Part shown: positions 16,706 through 25,238 of the stretch, piece after piece
Layout: the number at the start of each line of letters is the position of its first letter
How positions within the stretch are numbered: the first letter of the stretch is position 1
Assembly: GCA_900316205.1 (NCBI GenBank)
Contig: ONBX01000010.1
Span: forward strand, 1-64,000
DNA length: 64,000 bases
From: an uncultured Eubacteriales bacterium
Lineage (GTDB): Bacteria; Bacillota; Clostridia; Oscillospirales; Oscillospiraceae
Direction: 5' to 3'
Translations under genes and position numbers: made by a program
The notes under the pieces: model-generated
Databases searched by the model: none
What the model was told of the DNA's origin: nothing
The model's input: only the letters and a program-made list of their open reading frames with translations

Positions 16706-18037
16706 ATGCGCTTTGATCATTTTGAAGACATGCTCCGCCACTGGGCGGAAGCCACACCGGATGCCCCGGCCCTGCGTTACGGGGCCCGTACGGTCAGCTT
16801 CTCCCAGCTTTTTGAGACTGTTCAGCAAAGAGCGGCGCTGCTGCGGAAATCCCACAAAACCTGCCTGGGTCTTTTGTCAGACGGGAGCCTGGACTGCGTG
16901 ACAGAGCTGTTCGCCGCGAACATCGCCGGGATGCAGGTCGTGATGCTGGACGAGAACGCCCCCTCCGTACTGCTGCGGCAGCTGATCCAATACACGGATG
17001 TGGACCTTCTCTGGGGCGACGAGGATCTTGTGGAGGAGCTCTCCCCTGCTCTGACCCAAGGCGTGGAAAAAGGAAGCGGGAAAATCCTGTTCTTCACCTC
17101 CGGCACCACTGAGCGGGCCAAGGCCGTGGTGCTGACGGACCACTCCCTCTGCCAGAGCGCTTATAACGGCTCGGCAAAGCTGCCCCTCGCGCCGGAAGAT
17201 ACGCTTCTCTGCCTGCTGCCTTTGGGGCATGTATTCGGCTTTGTGTGCGGGCTTCTCTGGGGTCTCAGCTGCGGCGCCTGTGTGGCGCTGGGCCGCGGCG
17301 CCAGGCATTATATTGACGACTGCGCCTTTTATAAGCCCACGGCGCTCTCCGCCGTTCCCCTGCTGCTGGGCTTTCTGATGAAGCAAAAGCTGCTGAATGC
17401 GGAGCTGAAGCTGATTCTGGTGGGAGCCGGGGATTGTCCCCCCGCCCTGCTGGAAGCGGCGGCAACCATGGGGATCCGGGTGAGCTTCGGCTATGGGCTT
17501 ACGGAGACCAGCTCCGGCGTTGCCATCAGCGTGGAGGGCGACCCCTACGCCATGGAGATCTGTCCGGACGATACCATCAGCCTGGCGGAGGACGGAGAGA
17601 TCCTGATCCAGGCCCCCACCTGCATGATGCAGGGCTATTACAAGCGCCCGGAGAGCACTGCGGAGGTTCTGATCGACGGCGTATTCCACACCGGGGACCT
17701 GGGCCGCTTCGATGAAGAGGGCAAGCTCCACATCACCGGGCGGAAGAAGGACATGCTGGTCCTCTCCGACGGGACCAAAATCTTCCTGCCGGAGTATGAA
17801 GCCGCCATCGCCAAGGCTCTCGGAACCAACGAGATCGCCGTGATCCTGCAAAATAACAAGCCGCTGCTCATTTACAGCGGAGAGGCAAAAGAGCAGGATC
17901 TGAGCAAGGCGCTGCTCCCGCTGATGACGGAACTGCCGAGAGGACAGCGTCTGGGCGGGATCCGGATCACAGACCAACCGCTGCCGCGGACGGCGACAGG
18001 AAAAATAAAGCGCTGGGAGCTCCAGCAGAAAGGATAA
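16706..18037 (+). CDS. AMP-forming acyl ligase (acyl-ACP or acyl-CoA synthetase)
   Basis: A 443-residue ANL-superfamily adenylating enzyme. The ATP-binding loop LFFTSGTTERAKAVVLT is near residues 127-143. The motif FGYGLTETSSG is at about residues 259-269, HTGDLGRFDEEG near 330, the hinge GRKKDMLVLSDG near 345, and the catalytic lysine in RTATGKIKRWEL close to the end. It is shorter than typical acyl-CoA synthetases. The ACP gene follows 4 bp downstream, so loading a fatty acid onto that ACP is more likely than onto CoA. I start at 16706 after GGGAGGTGG rather than at the open upstream frame. Confidence 0.87.
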   Translation: MRFDHFEDMLRHWAEATPDAPALRYGARTVSFSQLFETVQQRAALLRKSHKTCLGLLSDGSLDCVTELFAANIAGMQVVMLDENAPSVLLRQLIQYTDVDLLWGDEDLVEELSPALTQGVEKGSGKILFFTSGTTERAKAVVLTDHSLCQSAYNGSAKLPLAPEDTLLCLLPLGHVFGFVCGLLWGLSCGACVALGRGARHYIDDCAFYKPTALSAVPLLLGFLMKQKLLNAELKLILVGAGDCPPALLEAAATMGIRVSFGYGLTETSSGVAISVEGDPYAMEICPDDTISLAEDGEILIQAPTCMMQGYYKRPESTAEVLIDGVFHTGDLGRFDEEGKLHITGRKKDMLVLSDGTKIFLPEYEAAIAKALGTNEIAVILQNNKPLLIYSGEAKEQDLSKALLPLMTELPRGQRLGGIRITDQPLPRTATGKIKRWELQQKG

Positions 18038-18041
18038 AAGC

Positions 18042-18293
18042 ATGACAAGACAGGACGTGATCCAGGAGATCAAAACCGTTATTTTCAACTGCTTCCCCGA
18101 TATGGAGGGCCAGGAGCTGACGGAGGACACGGTCATCAACACCGAGACCGCCATCGATTCCATGGGCTTCGTGCTGGTCATCTGCAAGCTGGAGGCCATG
18201 TTCGATATCAAGATCCCCGAGCGGCAGTGGGCAAAGCTCTCCACCCTGGGCGACGTGGCCGACGCCATCATGAAGCGGCTGCCGAAGGCATGA
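18042..18293 (+). CDS. Acyl carrier protein
   Basis: An 83-residue carrier protein with the acidic helical profile of ACPs. The phosphopantetheine attachment serine is in AIDSMGF at residue 40. A dedicated carrier next to a ligase and a thioesterase implies a pathway separate from housekeeping fatty acid synthesis, whose genes are not in this window. The start is close behind the ligase stop, and the end overlaps the thioesterase start (ATGA). The motif reads DSM rather than the DSL of AcpP, as is common in specialised carriers. Confidence 0.88.
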   Translation: MTRQDVIQEIKTVIFNCFPDMEGQELTEDTVINTETAIDSMGFVLVICKLEAMFDIKIPERQWAKLSTLGDVADAIMKRLPKA

Positions 18294-19003
18294 GCATGCT
18301 GATCGAGGGGCTGCGCCTGCGCAGTAAGGACGTGGATCTGCACCGCAGACTGCGTACCTCCCGGCTCTTTGAACTGTTGCAGGAGGCCTCCATCCGCCAC
18401 ACGGAGGAGCTTGGCATGGGCCGGGACAAGACCCTGGACAAGGGGATCCTCTGGATCGTAGGACTGCAGCGGTCGGAAATCAGCCGGATGCCGGAATATG
18501 ACGAGGAGATCGTGCTGAAAAGCTGGCCCGGAAAAACCATGCACCTGTTCTTCCCCCGCTACTACCAGATGGAGACCGAAGGAGGAGAGATGCTGCTCAG
18601 GGCCAGCGCCCTCTGGACCCTTGTGGACGAGCAGACCCGCAAGGTGGTATTTCCCGAGAAATACGGCGTGGTGATCGAAGGCGAAGTCACCGGCCAGGAG
18701 ATCGCGCTCCCATCCAGTCCCCGCAAGCTGGAGCTGACAGAGGCTGTTCCCTTCCAGGTGCCCTACAGCTATGTGGACCTGAACGGGCACATGAACAACA
18801 CCCGATATTTTGATCTGGCGGAGGATTGCATCCCAGCCTCCCGGGAGGGAAAGCCCCTTCGCCTGATCCAGACGGAATATGCCAGCGAGGCCAGGCTGGA
18901 CGATCAGCTCCGGGTCCGCTGGGGGCAGGATGGTTCCAGCTTCTACCTCCAGGGTGATGGAGAAAAGCCGGTATTCCGGATGCGGATGGAATACGGAGAA
19001 TAA
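18290..19003 (+). CDS. Acyl-ACP thioesterase (FatA/FatB family)
   Basis: A 237-residue double-hotdog thioesterase that should release fatty acids from acyl carrier protein. The second hotdog carries the active-site phrase SYVDLNGHMNNTRYFDL near residues 158-174, with the Asp/Asn-His pattern of plant FatA/FatB. The first hotdog covers roughly residues 1-130. Its ATG overlaps the ACP stop, so the three plus-strand genes are translationally linked. Ligase, ACP and thioesterase together could load a free fatty acid, present it to a redox enzyme and release it again. Confidence 0.9.
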   Translation: MSMLIEGLRLRSKDVDLHRRLRTSRLFELLQEASIRHTEELGMGRDKTLDKGILWIVGLQRSEISRMPEYDEEIVLKSWPGKTMHLFFPRYYQMETEGGEMLLRASALWTLVDEQTRKVVFPEKYGVVIEGEVTGQEIALPSSPRKLELTEAVPFQVPYSYVDLNGHMNNTRYFDLAEDCIPASREGKPLRLIQTEYASEARLDDQLRVRWGQDGSSFYLQGDGEKPVFRMRMEYGE

Positions 19004-19004
19004 G

Positions 19005-19041
19005 AAAACACGTGAGGCAATGAATTTGCCTCACGTGTTTT
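19005..19041 (+). terminator. Strong terminator after the thioesterase gene
   Basis: A perfect 16-bp stem AAAACACGTGAGGCAA/TTGCCTCACGTGTTTT with a 5-nt loop starts 2 nt after the stop codon. Confidence 0.92.
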
Positions 19042-19054
19042 CTTACTTCAGACT

Positions 19055-19205
19055 GTAGACAAACCTGTGCGGCCAAGCTTGGACACGCATGGGGGGATTG
19101 TGAAGGGGGGAGGGCGAAGGGATGCCCCCCCTTCACGTTCAATCTATGCCAAAATGGGAACTTTTTCGGAAGTTTCCATTTTGGCTTTTCAAGCTGTCGA
19201 CACTT
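19055..19205. repeat. Hairpin-rich dispersed repeat, copy 1
   Basis: The reverse complement of much of this segment recurs at 38507-38672. Shared blocks are AGACAAACC, GCATGGGG, GATTGTGAAG, CTTCACGTTCAATCTA, an AAAATGGGAAC/GTTTCCATTTT hairpin and TCAAGCTGTCGACA. A G-run/C-run pair (GAAGGGGGG/CCCCCCCTTC) forms a further hairpin. No open reading frame is shared between the copies. The stretch 19004-19324 holds this repeat, a second repeat and two terminators, and no gene. Confidence 0.75.
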
Positions 19206-19223
19206 AAGAATTCCGCTTCGCGG

Positions 19224-19272
19224 GGACCTCATCCGTCGCTTCGCGCCACCTTCCCCGTGCGCGGGGAAGGCT
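19224..19272. repeat. CCTCATCCGTC...CACCTTCCCC palindromic repeat
   Basis: CCTCATCCGTC, a short GC-rich inverted repeat and CACCTTCCCC-GGGGAAGG follow in the same order as at 34119-34173. Likely a copy of the same intergenic element. Confidence 0.7.
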
Positions 19273-19289
19273 TTGAGGCTGACAAAAAG

Positions 19290-19320
19290 AAAACCGGCTG
19301 CGATGAACGCAGCCGGTTTT
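19290..19320 (-). terminator. Terminator after ftsH
   Basis: The perfect stem AAAACCGGCTGC/GCAGCCGGTTTT with a 7-nt loop is followed on the minus strand by TCTTTTTG. It lies directly after the ftsH stop. Confidence 0.92.
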
Positions 19321-19324
19321 GCTG

Positions 19325-21490
19325 TTATTCGGTTTTATCGTCGGATTCGGCAGGCTGGGCTTCGGGCTTTGCCTCAGGATCCGCAGCAGGAGTCTCCGTC
19401 ACGGGCGGCTCCGCAGAGGGCTGAGGAATGCTGCCGTACTCGTCATCGCCGTCGAATCTCGCGATCTTGCGGGCTGGGCGCTCGATGGTGGTATCATTCC
19501 GGGCCAGGCGGGCCTGCTTTTCACTCTCCGGCATAAACTCGCCGTGCTCGAAGAAGTAATCGAATTCCTCCCCTTCCATGGTCTCATGGATCAGAAGATA
19601 TTCGGCAATGGCACGCAGCTGGTCGGCATGCTCAGTAAGGATCTTTTCGCACTGGGCAGCCGCCTTATCAAACAATGCCTTGACCTCCTCATCGATGGCG
19701 GCAGCGGTCTCCTCGGAATAGCTCTTGGTGGTGCCAAAGTCACGTCCAATGAAAATGGACTGATCGGAGCTGTCGAACTTAATAGGCCCCAGGCGCTCGC
19801 TCATGCCATACTTGGTGACCATGTCCCGGGCAATGGCACTGGCCTGCTGGATATCGCCGGAAGCGCCGGTGGAAATATCGTCCAGAAACAGCTTTTCCGC
19901 CATCCGTCCGCCAAGATCCGTAACAATTCGCTCAAACATCTCCGCGCGGGTGGTATAATCCTCCGCGTCCGCATCGGGACGATACAGGGTAAAGCCGCCG
20001 GCTGCACCGCGGGGAATGATGGTAATATAGTGGACAGGATCGGTATGCTCGCAGAACTTGGACGCCACCGCATGGCCGGATTCGTGATAGGCAGTCAGCC
20101 GTCTGGCGTTTTCGGACATCTTGCGGCTGCGCTTCTCCGGGCCCATCTGGACCTTGAGAATGGCCTCGTCAACATCCTCCATGGTGATGAAACGGTGCTT
20201 GCGGCGAACTGCCAGCAGAGCTGCCTCGTTCAACAGATTCTCCAGATCCGCGCCGGAGAAGCCCACAGTGCCCCGGGCAATGCTGCCCAGATCCACGTCT
20301 TCGGCCAGGTGCTTATCTCGGGCGTGAATCTTCAAAATGGCCTCACGTCCCCGCACATCCGGCAGGTTCACATAGATCTGACGGTCAAAACGGCCGGGAC
20401 GAAGCAACGCCTGGTCCAGGATATCGGCACGGTTGGTGGCGGCCATTACGATAACACCCTCGTTGTTGTTAAAGCCGTCCAGCTCCACCAGCAGTTGGTT
20501 CAGGGTCTGCTCCCGCTCGTCGTTGCCGCCGCCCAGGCCGCTGCCTCTCTGACGTCCGACAGCATCGATCTCGTCGATGAAGACGATGGCCGGTGCCAGC
20601 TTCTTGGCCTGCTCAAACAAATCGCGCACACGGCCTGCGCCGACACCCACATAGAGCTCTACGAAGTCCGAGCCAGAGATAGAAAGGAACTGCACATTGG
20701 CCTCTCCTGCCACAGCCTTGGCCAGGAGGGTCTTGCCGGTGCCCGGAGGGCCGACCAGCAGTACGCCCTTGGGGATCCGGGCGCCCATGGCGGTATAGGC
20801 CTTGGGGTCCTTCAGGAAGTCCACAATCTCGGCCAGTTCTTCCTTTTCCTCATCGCAGCCGGCCACATCTCGGAAGGTCTTTTTGTTCTTCTCATCGCTG
20901 CCAAGACGAGTGCGGGCCTTGCTGAAGCGGGCAACGCCGCCAGCCGTGCCGCCGCTCATCCGGTTCATCATCACATACCAGAGGGCAAAACCGCCGCCCA
21001 GGAGGATGATATAGGGGATGATGCTGACCCACCAGGGGATGGTGCCGCCGGGCTCATACTCATATTCCTCAATGATGCCGGCCTCATGCTGCTCCCGGAT
21101 CAGTTCGTGGAAATCCTCATAGAAGACGGAAAAGCTGTAGAGATCATAGTTCATCTTCTCCGTTCCGTCCGGATTGGCAGCAGTGCTCTCTTCCACAGCC
21201 AGGGCAGGCGTCGGGAGCGCCGTGGGAGTGGGCGCAGCCTCGTCCTTTGCCGTCTCTGCGGAGCTGTCGAGGGCCGGCCGCACCTCAAGCTCGATGGCGC
21301 TGCCGGAGCTGCTGGGGATCACCCGGAAGCTCTTGACCCGCTCCTGCCGGAACAGGTCCGCAAGCTCAGAATAATTCTCGATCTGGTTGGGGGTTGGTTG
21401 CTTGGTCAGCAGCATGACCACCGTGATCAGGATCGCCAACATGATGATATAAAATCCCAGATCCCGGCTTCGGTTGCGATTTGGTTTCAA
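19325..21490 (-). CDS. ftsH: ATP-dependent zinc metalloprotease FtsH
   Basis: FtsH is a membrane-bound AAA+ protease that degrades misfolded membrane proteins and regulators. The 721-residue protein has an N-terminal membrane helix (residues 12-28), an outer domain of about 140 residues and a second helix near [16 protein letters not shown]. The AAA module has GPPGTGKT near residue 250, FIDEID and the second region of homology, and the zinc-protease motif HESGH lies near residue 470. The outer domain carries an unusual Ala/Pro/Thr-rich insert (around [15 protein letters not shown]), and the C-terminus is acidic and Pro/Glu-rich. Position after tilS-hpt is the classic Firmicute order. Confidence 0.97.
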   Translation of the reverse strand: MKPNRNRSRDLGFYIIMLAILITVVMLLTKQPTPNQIENYSELADLFRQERVKSFRVIPSSSGSAIELEVRPALDSSAETAKDEAAPTPTALPTPALAVEESTAANPDGTEKMNYDLYSFSVFYEDFHELIREQHEAGIIEEYEYEPGGTIPWWVSIIPYIILLGGGFALWYVMMNRMSGGTAGGVARFSKARTRLGSDEKNKKTFRDVAGCDEEKEELAEIVDFLKDPKAYTAMGARIPKGVLLVGPPGTGKTLLAKAVAGEANVQFLSISGSDFVELYVGVGAGRVRDLFEQAKKLAPAIVFIDEIDAVGRQRGSGLGGGNDEREQTLNQLLVELDGFNNNEGVIVMAATNRADILDQALLRPGRFDRQIYVNLPDVRGREAILKIHARDKHLAEDVDLGSIARGTVGFSGADLENLLNEAALLAVRRKHRFITMEDVDEAILKVQMGPEKRSRKMSENARRLTAYHESGHAVASKFCEHTDPVHYITIIPRGAAGGFTLYRPDADAEDYTTRAEMFERIVTDLGGRMAEKLFLDDISTGASGDIQQASAIARDMVTKYGMSERLGPIKFDSSDQSIFIGRDFGTTKSYSEETAAAIDEEVKALFDKAAAQCEKILTEHADQLRAIAEYLLIHETMEGEEFDYFFEHGEFMPESEKQARLARNDTTIERPARKIARFDGDDEYGSIPQPSAEPPVTETPAADPEAKPEAQPAESDDKTE

Positions 21491-21530
21491 ATGCGGTCAC
21501 TTCCTTGTCTCATAAGGGGAAAAACGTATT

Positions 21531-22067
21531 TTACTTGCTGTATACTTCAGGGCTGAGGATGCCGATATAGGGCAGGTTGCGGTAGCGCTCGTTGTAGTCC
21601 AGGCCATAGCCGACCACAAAGGCATCGGGCACGTCAAAGCAGGCATAGTCGGCATAGACGGGAGCCTTGCGGTGGGCCGGCTTATCCATCAGGGTGACGA
21701 TGGAGACGGAGGCGGGCTTGCGCACCTGCAGGTAAGTCTTCAGGTAATTCAGGGTAACGCCGGAATCCAGAATATCCTCCACCAGGATCAGGTGACGGCC
21801 TTCAATGTCCTGATTCAGGTCCTTGTTGATCTTGACAGCGCCGGTGGAAGAGGTGCCGCTGTACGAGGAGACGGACATAAAGTCCATGGTGCAGGGGATG
21901 GAGACATGCCGCATCAGGTCCGCCATGAAAATGAAGCAGCCCTTCAGCACGCCCACAAAAATGGGGTTCTTGCCCGCATAGTCCTCGGAAATCTTCTTGC
22001 CGACCTCGGCAACCTTTTCTTCGATCTCATCCGCAGTGATCAGGACTCTCTCGATACCGTTGTCCAT
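21531..22067 (-). CDS. hpt: Hypoxanthine phosphoribosyltransferase
   Basis: This purine-salvage enzyme joins hypoxanthine or guanine to PRPP. The 178-residue product shows the PRPP-binding motif LILVEDILDSGVTLNYL near residue 100, the loop SYSGTSSTG, and the base-binding end DAFVVGYGLDYNERYRNLPYIG. Length is typical. It lies 12 bp after tilS and 40 bp before ftsH, the conserved tilS-hpt-ftsH order of Firmicutes. Confidence 0.96.
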   Translation of the reverse strand: MDNGIERVLITADEIEEKVAEVGKKISEDYAGKNPIFVGVLKGCFIFMADLMRHVSIPCTMDFMSVSSYSGTSSTGAVKINKDLNQDIEGRHLILVEDILDSGVTLNYLKTYLQVRKPASVSIVTLMDKPAHRKAPVYADYACFDVPDAFVVGYGLDYNERYRNLPYIGILSPEVYSK

Positions 22068-22079
22068 GTTAATCTCCTA

Positions 22080-23381
22080 TTATTTCTCTATTATTACCCG
22101 GATCTCCAGGCATGGGTCTCCAATTTCAGGCTTCACACGCTCATCCGCGGGAAAGCCAAGGACCGCCAGGATCCCTTTTTCATCCCGCAGCACCGGGATC
22201 AGGTCCCGTTCCCGCTGGGTCAGGCCCGCGTCCCGGAACAGGTCGTGCAGGCTTTTGCCGCAGCCTCTGCCCTGGGGATGATAGCGGTCACCCGGAAGAC
22301 GGCCGGTGCAGTACAGTGTACCACAGATATTTGCAGTTTTGAAGAGATAAGATTTGAACAAGTCGTAAATTTCCCCACGATAGACGGTCTCCCGGCAGGA
22401 AAGCACGAGCCCCGCTTCGGGGATGGAAAGCCGCGTATTCGCGGCAAGGACACGCCTGGGAAGACTTTCTGTTTCTCCTTCATCCAGAAAGAGCTTCCCC
22501 TGCTCCCGCCGAAGGCGGAGGCCGGGAAGGTCCAGAAAGCCAAGCCCCTCTTCTCCGCAGAAGGCCAGCGTTCTCTCCACATGGACCATGGGCAGCGCCT
22601 GACGGCAAAAGAGGCGCAGGACCCGGGAAGACAGGGCCGGGTGCAGGGAGAGCAATTCCCCGGTCGGGATGCTGTCCCGCTCCGGGAGGGTATCCAGGAA
22701 GGCCCTCGCCTGCTGCTGCAGATATTCCTCATCCTGCCGCAGCAGCCTCGCGGTGCGCAGGACAGCCTCAGAAAAGCGGGGGTTCAACTCCCGCAGGACG
22801 GGGACGACCTGATGCCGGAGGCGGTTGCGCCGATAGTCATCCGAGAGATTGCTGCTGTCCTCCACAAAGGGGATCTGCTGCGCCCGGAGATAGGAGAGGA
22901 TTTCCTCCCGGGTACAGCCCAGCAGCGGGCGGCGCAGCTTCCCGCTCACAGGCGGGATACCGGAAAGTCCGGCGCCTCCCGCGCCGCGGACCAGGTTCAA
23001 AAGCAGGGTCTCGGCATTGTCGTCGGCATTGTGGGCGGTGGCGATCACGTCGCAGTGCAGGCGCTCCGCTTCCCGGTGCAGAAAGGCATAGCGCAGCGTC
23101 CGGGCGGCTTCCTCCAGGCCCAGGCCATTCTCTTTGGCACAGGCCGGAACGTCTCCGTGCTCCACCGTACAGGGAATGTCGTTTTTCTCACACCAATTCC
23201 GAACAAAGGCGGCGTCCCGAAGGGCTTCCTCCCCCCGGATGCCGTGCTCGTAATGGGCGGCAAAAACCGTGAGGTCCGGCTGATTTTTTAGCCAGTGGAG
23301 CAGGCACATGGAATCCGCCCCGCCGGAAACGGCGCAGAGGACCCGCGCCCCTTCGGGGATGAGACTTCGATCAATAGTCAT
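22080..23381 (-). CDS. tilS: tRNA(Ile)-lysidine synthase TilS
   Basis: TilS modifies C34 of the minor isoleucine tRNA to lysidine so that it reads AUA. The product of about 433 residues has the PP-loop ATPase motif AVSGGADSMCLLHWL near residues 17-31, followed by EHGIRGEEALRDAAFV, TAHNADDNAET and the Firmicute C-terminal substrate-binding domains. The start is uncertain. ATG 23381 overlaps the dnaB 3' end by 11 bp, and an ATG at 23402 is also in frame; neither has an ideal ribosome-binding site, which suggests translational coupling to dnaB. Confidence 0.92.
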   Translation of the reverse strand: MTIDRSLIPEGARVLCAVSGGADSMCLLHWLKNQPDLTVFAAHYEHGIRGEEALRDAAFVRNWCEKNDIPCTVEHGDVPACAKENGLGLEEAARTLRYAFLHREAERLHCDVIATAHNADDNAETLLLNLVRGAGGAGLSGIPPVSGKLRRPLLGCTREEILSYLRAQQIPFVEDSSNLSDDYRRNRLRHQVVPVLRELNPRFSEAVLRTARLLRQDEEYLQQQARAFLDTLPERDSIPTGELLSLHPALSSRVLRLFCRQALPMVHVERTLAFCGEEGLGFLDLPGLRLRREQGKLFLDEGETESLPRRVLAANTRLSIPEAGLVLSCRETVYRGEIYDLFKSYLFKTANICGTLYCTGRLPGDRYHPQGRGCGKSLHDLFRDAGLTQRERDLIPVLRDEKGILAVLGFPADERVKPEIGDPCLEIRVIIEK

Positions 23382-24717
23382 CCTCGTGCCATCTTTCCAC
23401 ATTTCCGAAGGAAGTATACTCCGGCAGCCAGGTCAGCTCCACCGTGCCGGTAGAGCCCTTGCGGTTTTTCAGGATGATGGCCTCGGCCAGGTTGGGGTTT
23501 TCACACTCCTTGTTATAGTAGCCGTCCCGGTACAGGCCGATGACCACGTCAGCGTCCTGCTCAATGGCGCCGGATTCACGCAGGTCGGAGAGCATGGGGC
23601 GCTTATCCTGGCGGGATTCGTTGGCGCGGCTCAACTGGCTGAGGCAGATGACGGGCACGTTCAGCTCCTTGGCCATGATCTTCATCATACGGCTGATGTC
23701 GCTGACCGCCTGGGTGCGGCTCTCGTTGGACCAGGTGTGGCCGCTGCCGGCAGACTGCATCAGCTGCAGATAGTCGATGATCACCAGATCCAGCTTGGGA
23801 ATGCGGCGGCACTGGGCGTTCATCTCAGACACCGTGAGAGAGGGGTTATCGTCGATGCGGATATCCGTTGCGCTGAGGGTCTGGGCGGCGTCAGTGATGT
23901 TGCGCCACTGCTGGGGCGTAAGCTGACCCGTCATCAGGTTCTGGGACGGGATCAGCGCGGCCTTGCTGAGCAGACGGCTCACCAACTGCTCCCGGGACAT
24001 TTCCAGGGAAAACATGGCGATGGTCTTGCCCTCATTCACAGCGGCGTGGAGGGCCATGTTCAGCGCGATACTGGTCTTGCCCATGCCGGGGCGGGCCGCC
24101 ACCAGGATAAGTTCGGATTTGTTCAGGCCCAGGATCATCCGGTCCAGGTCCGCAAGGCCGGTGGGAATGCCGGGGATCTTGTTGCCGGAGGCCGCAGCCT
24201 CGGAAAGATTGTCAAAGACATTCTGCACGATGCCGGAGATGGGCAGCAAACCGCCCACGTTCCTGCCCTGGCGCAGGGCGTAGATCTTCCGCTCGGCGGC
24301 TTCCAGGAGCGTGTCGGCCTCGCCGGAGCCCTCCCCCACCATTTTGTTGATCTCGTCCGCCGTTTCGCCCAGGCGCCGCAGCAGCGCCCGGTCCCGCACG
24401 ATGGCGGCATACTCCAGCACATTTGCCGAGGTGGGCGTCATGCGCATCACTTCGGCCATGTAGGAGTCCAGCTTATCCTCATAGACGCCCCGGACCTTCA
24501 TCTGGTCCAGCACCGTCACGGGGTCGATGGTCTGGCCATAGGCAAACATGGCATAGACCGTCTCATAGATATCCCGGTTGCTCTTCAGGTAGAACTCGTC
24601 CGCCTTCAGCTTGTCCAGGACCTCCGGGATACAGCGGGGGTCAATGAGCATGGAGCCGATGACCGCCTGCTCCGCCTGGGCGGAGTATGGAATTTTTCTG
24701 CCCAGTAATTCGTCCAT
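23371..24717 (-). CDS. dnaB: Replicative DNA helicase DnaB
   Basis: DnaB is the hexameric helicase at the replication fork (DnaC in Bacillus naming). The 448-residue protein has the N-terminal helical domain with KIPYSAQAEQAVIGSML at the start. The RecA-like domain has the Walker A loop ARPGMGKTSIALN near residue 207, LDLVIIDYLQLM as Walker B and LSQLSRANESRQDKRPMLSDLRESGAIEQDADVV toward the end. No intein or insertion is seen. It follows rplI by 39 bp in the gdpP-rplI-dnaB series. Confidence 0.97.
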   Translation of the reverse strand: MDELLGRKIPYSAQAEQAVIGSMLIDPRCIPEVLDKLKADEFYLKSNRDIYETVYAMFAYGQTIDPVTVLDQMKVRGVYEDKLDSYMAEVMRMTPTSANVLEYAAIVRDRALLRRLGETADEINKMVGEGSGEADTLLEAAERKIYALRQGRNVGGLLPISGIVQNVFDNLSEAAASGNKIPGIPTGLADLDRMILGLNKSELILVAARPGMGKTSIALNMALHAAVNEGKTIAMFSLEMSREQLVSRLLSKAALIPSQNLMTGQLTPQQWRNITDAAQTLSATDIRIDDNPSLTVSEMNAQCRRIPKLDLVIIDYLQLMQSAGSGHTWSNESRTQAVSDISRMMKIMAKELNVPVICLSQLSRANESRQDKRPMLSDLRESGAIEQDADVVIGLYRDGYYNKECENPNLAEAIILKNRKGSTGTVELTWLPEYTSFGNVERWHEDDY

Positions 24718-24756
24718 TCTGCTATCCTCTCTGTCTCAACGCCGGGAAGGGATCGC

Positions 24757-25206
24757 TTACTGCTCCTCCACCACCAGGACGTTGATGTTGCCGTTGACCT
24801 CGTAGCCCAGCTTGGCCTTGACGGTGTAGCTGCCAAAGGCCTTGATAGGCTCGCTCTGGACGATCTTGTTTTTCTCGATGTCCATATCAAACTGCTCCTT
24901 CAGGGCCTTGCTGATGGCCTCGGAGGTGACGGCGCCGAAAAGCTTGCCGGAATTGCCGGCCTTGGCGCGGACAATGACCTGCACGGCGCCCAGCTTCTTG
25001 CCGTATTCCTCCGCCAGGGCCTTTTCCTTGGCCATCTGGGCAGCCTTGGCCTTCTCCTTGAGCTTGAGGGCGTTGATATGATCGGGCGTAGCCTCGGCAG
25101 CCAGGCCTCTGGGGATCAGGTAGTTGCGGGCATAGCCGATGGAAACTTCCTTCATCTCGCCCTTCTTACCCTGGCCCTTCACGTCAGTATTGAAAATAAC
25201 CTTCAT
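24757..25206 (-). CDS. rplI: 50S ribosomal protein bL9
   Basis: bL9 has two globular RNA-binding domains joined by a long helix. The 149-residue product begins [21 protein letters not shown] and has [12 protein letters not shown], the L9 signature, near residue 25. A long charged helix follows at about residues 43-75, then the C-terminal domain ([16 protein letters not shown]). It sits between gdpP and dnaB, the normal place in Firmicutes. Confidence 0.97.
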   Translation of the reverse strand: MKVIFNTDVKGQGKKGEMKEVSIGYARNYLIPRGLAAEATPDHINALKLKEKAKAAQMAKEKALAEEYGKKLGAVQVIVRAKAGNSGKLFGAVTSEAISKALKEQFDMDIEKNKIVQSEPIKAFGSYTVKAKLGYEVNGNINVLVVEEQ

Positions 25207-25238
25207 CTTCTTGCACTCCTATCTATCATTCTTTTGTT

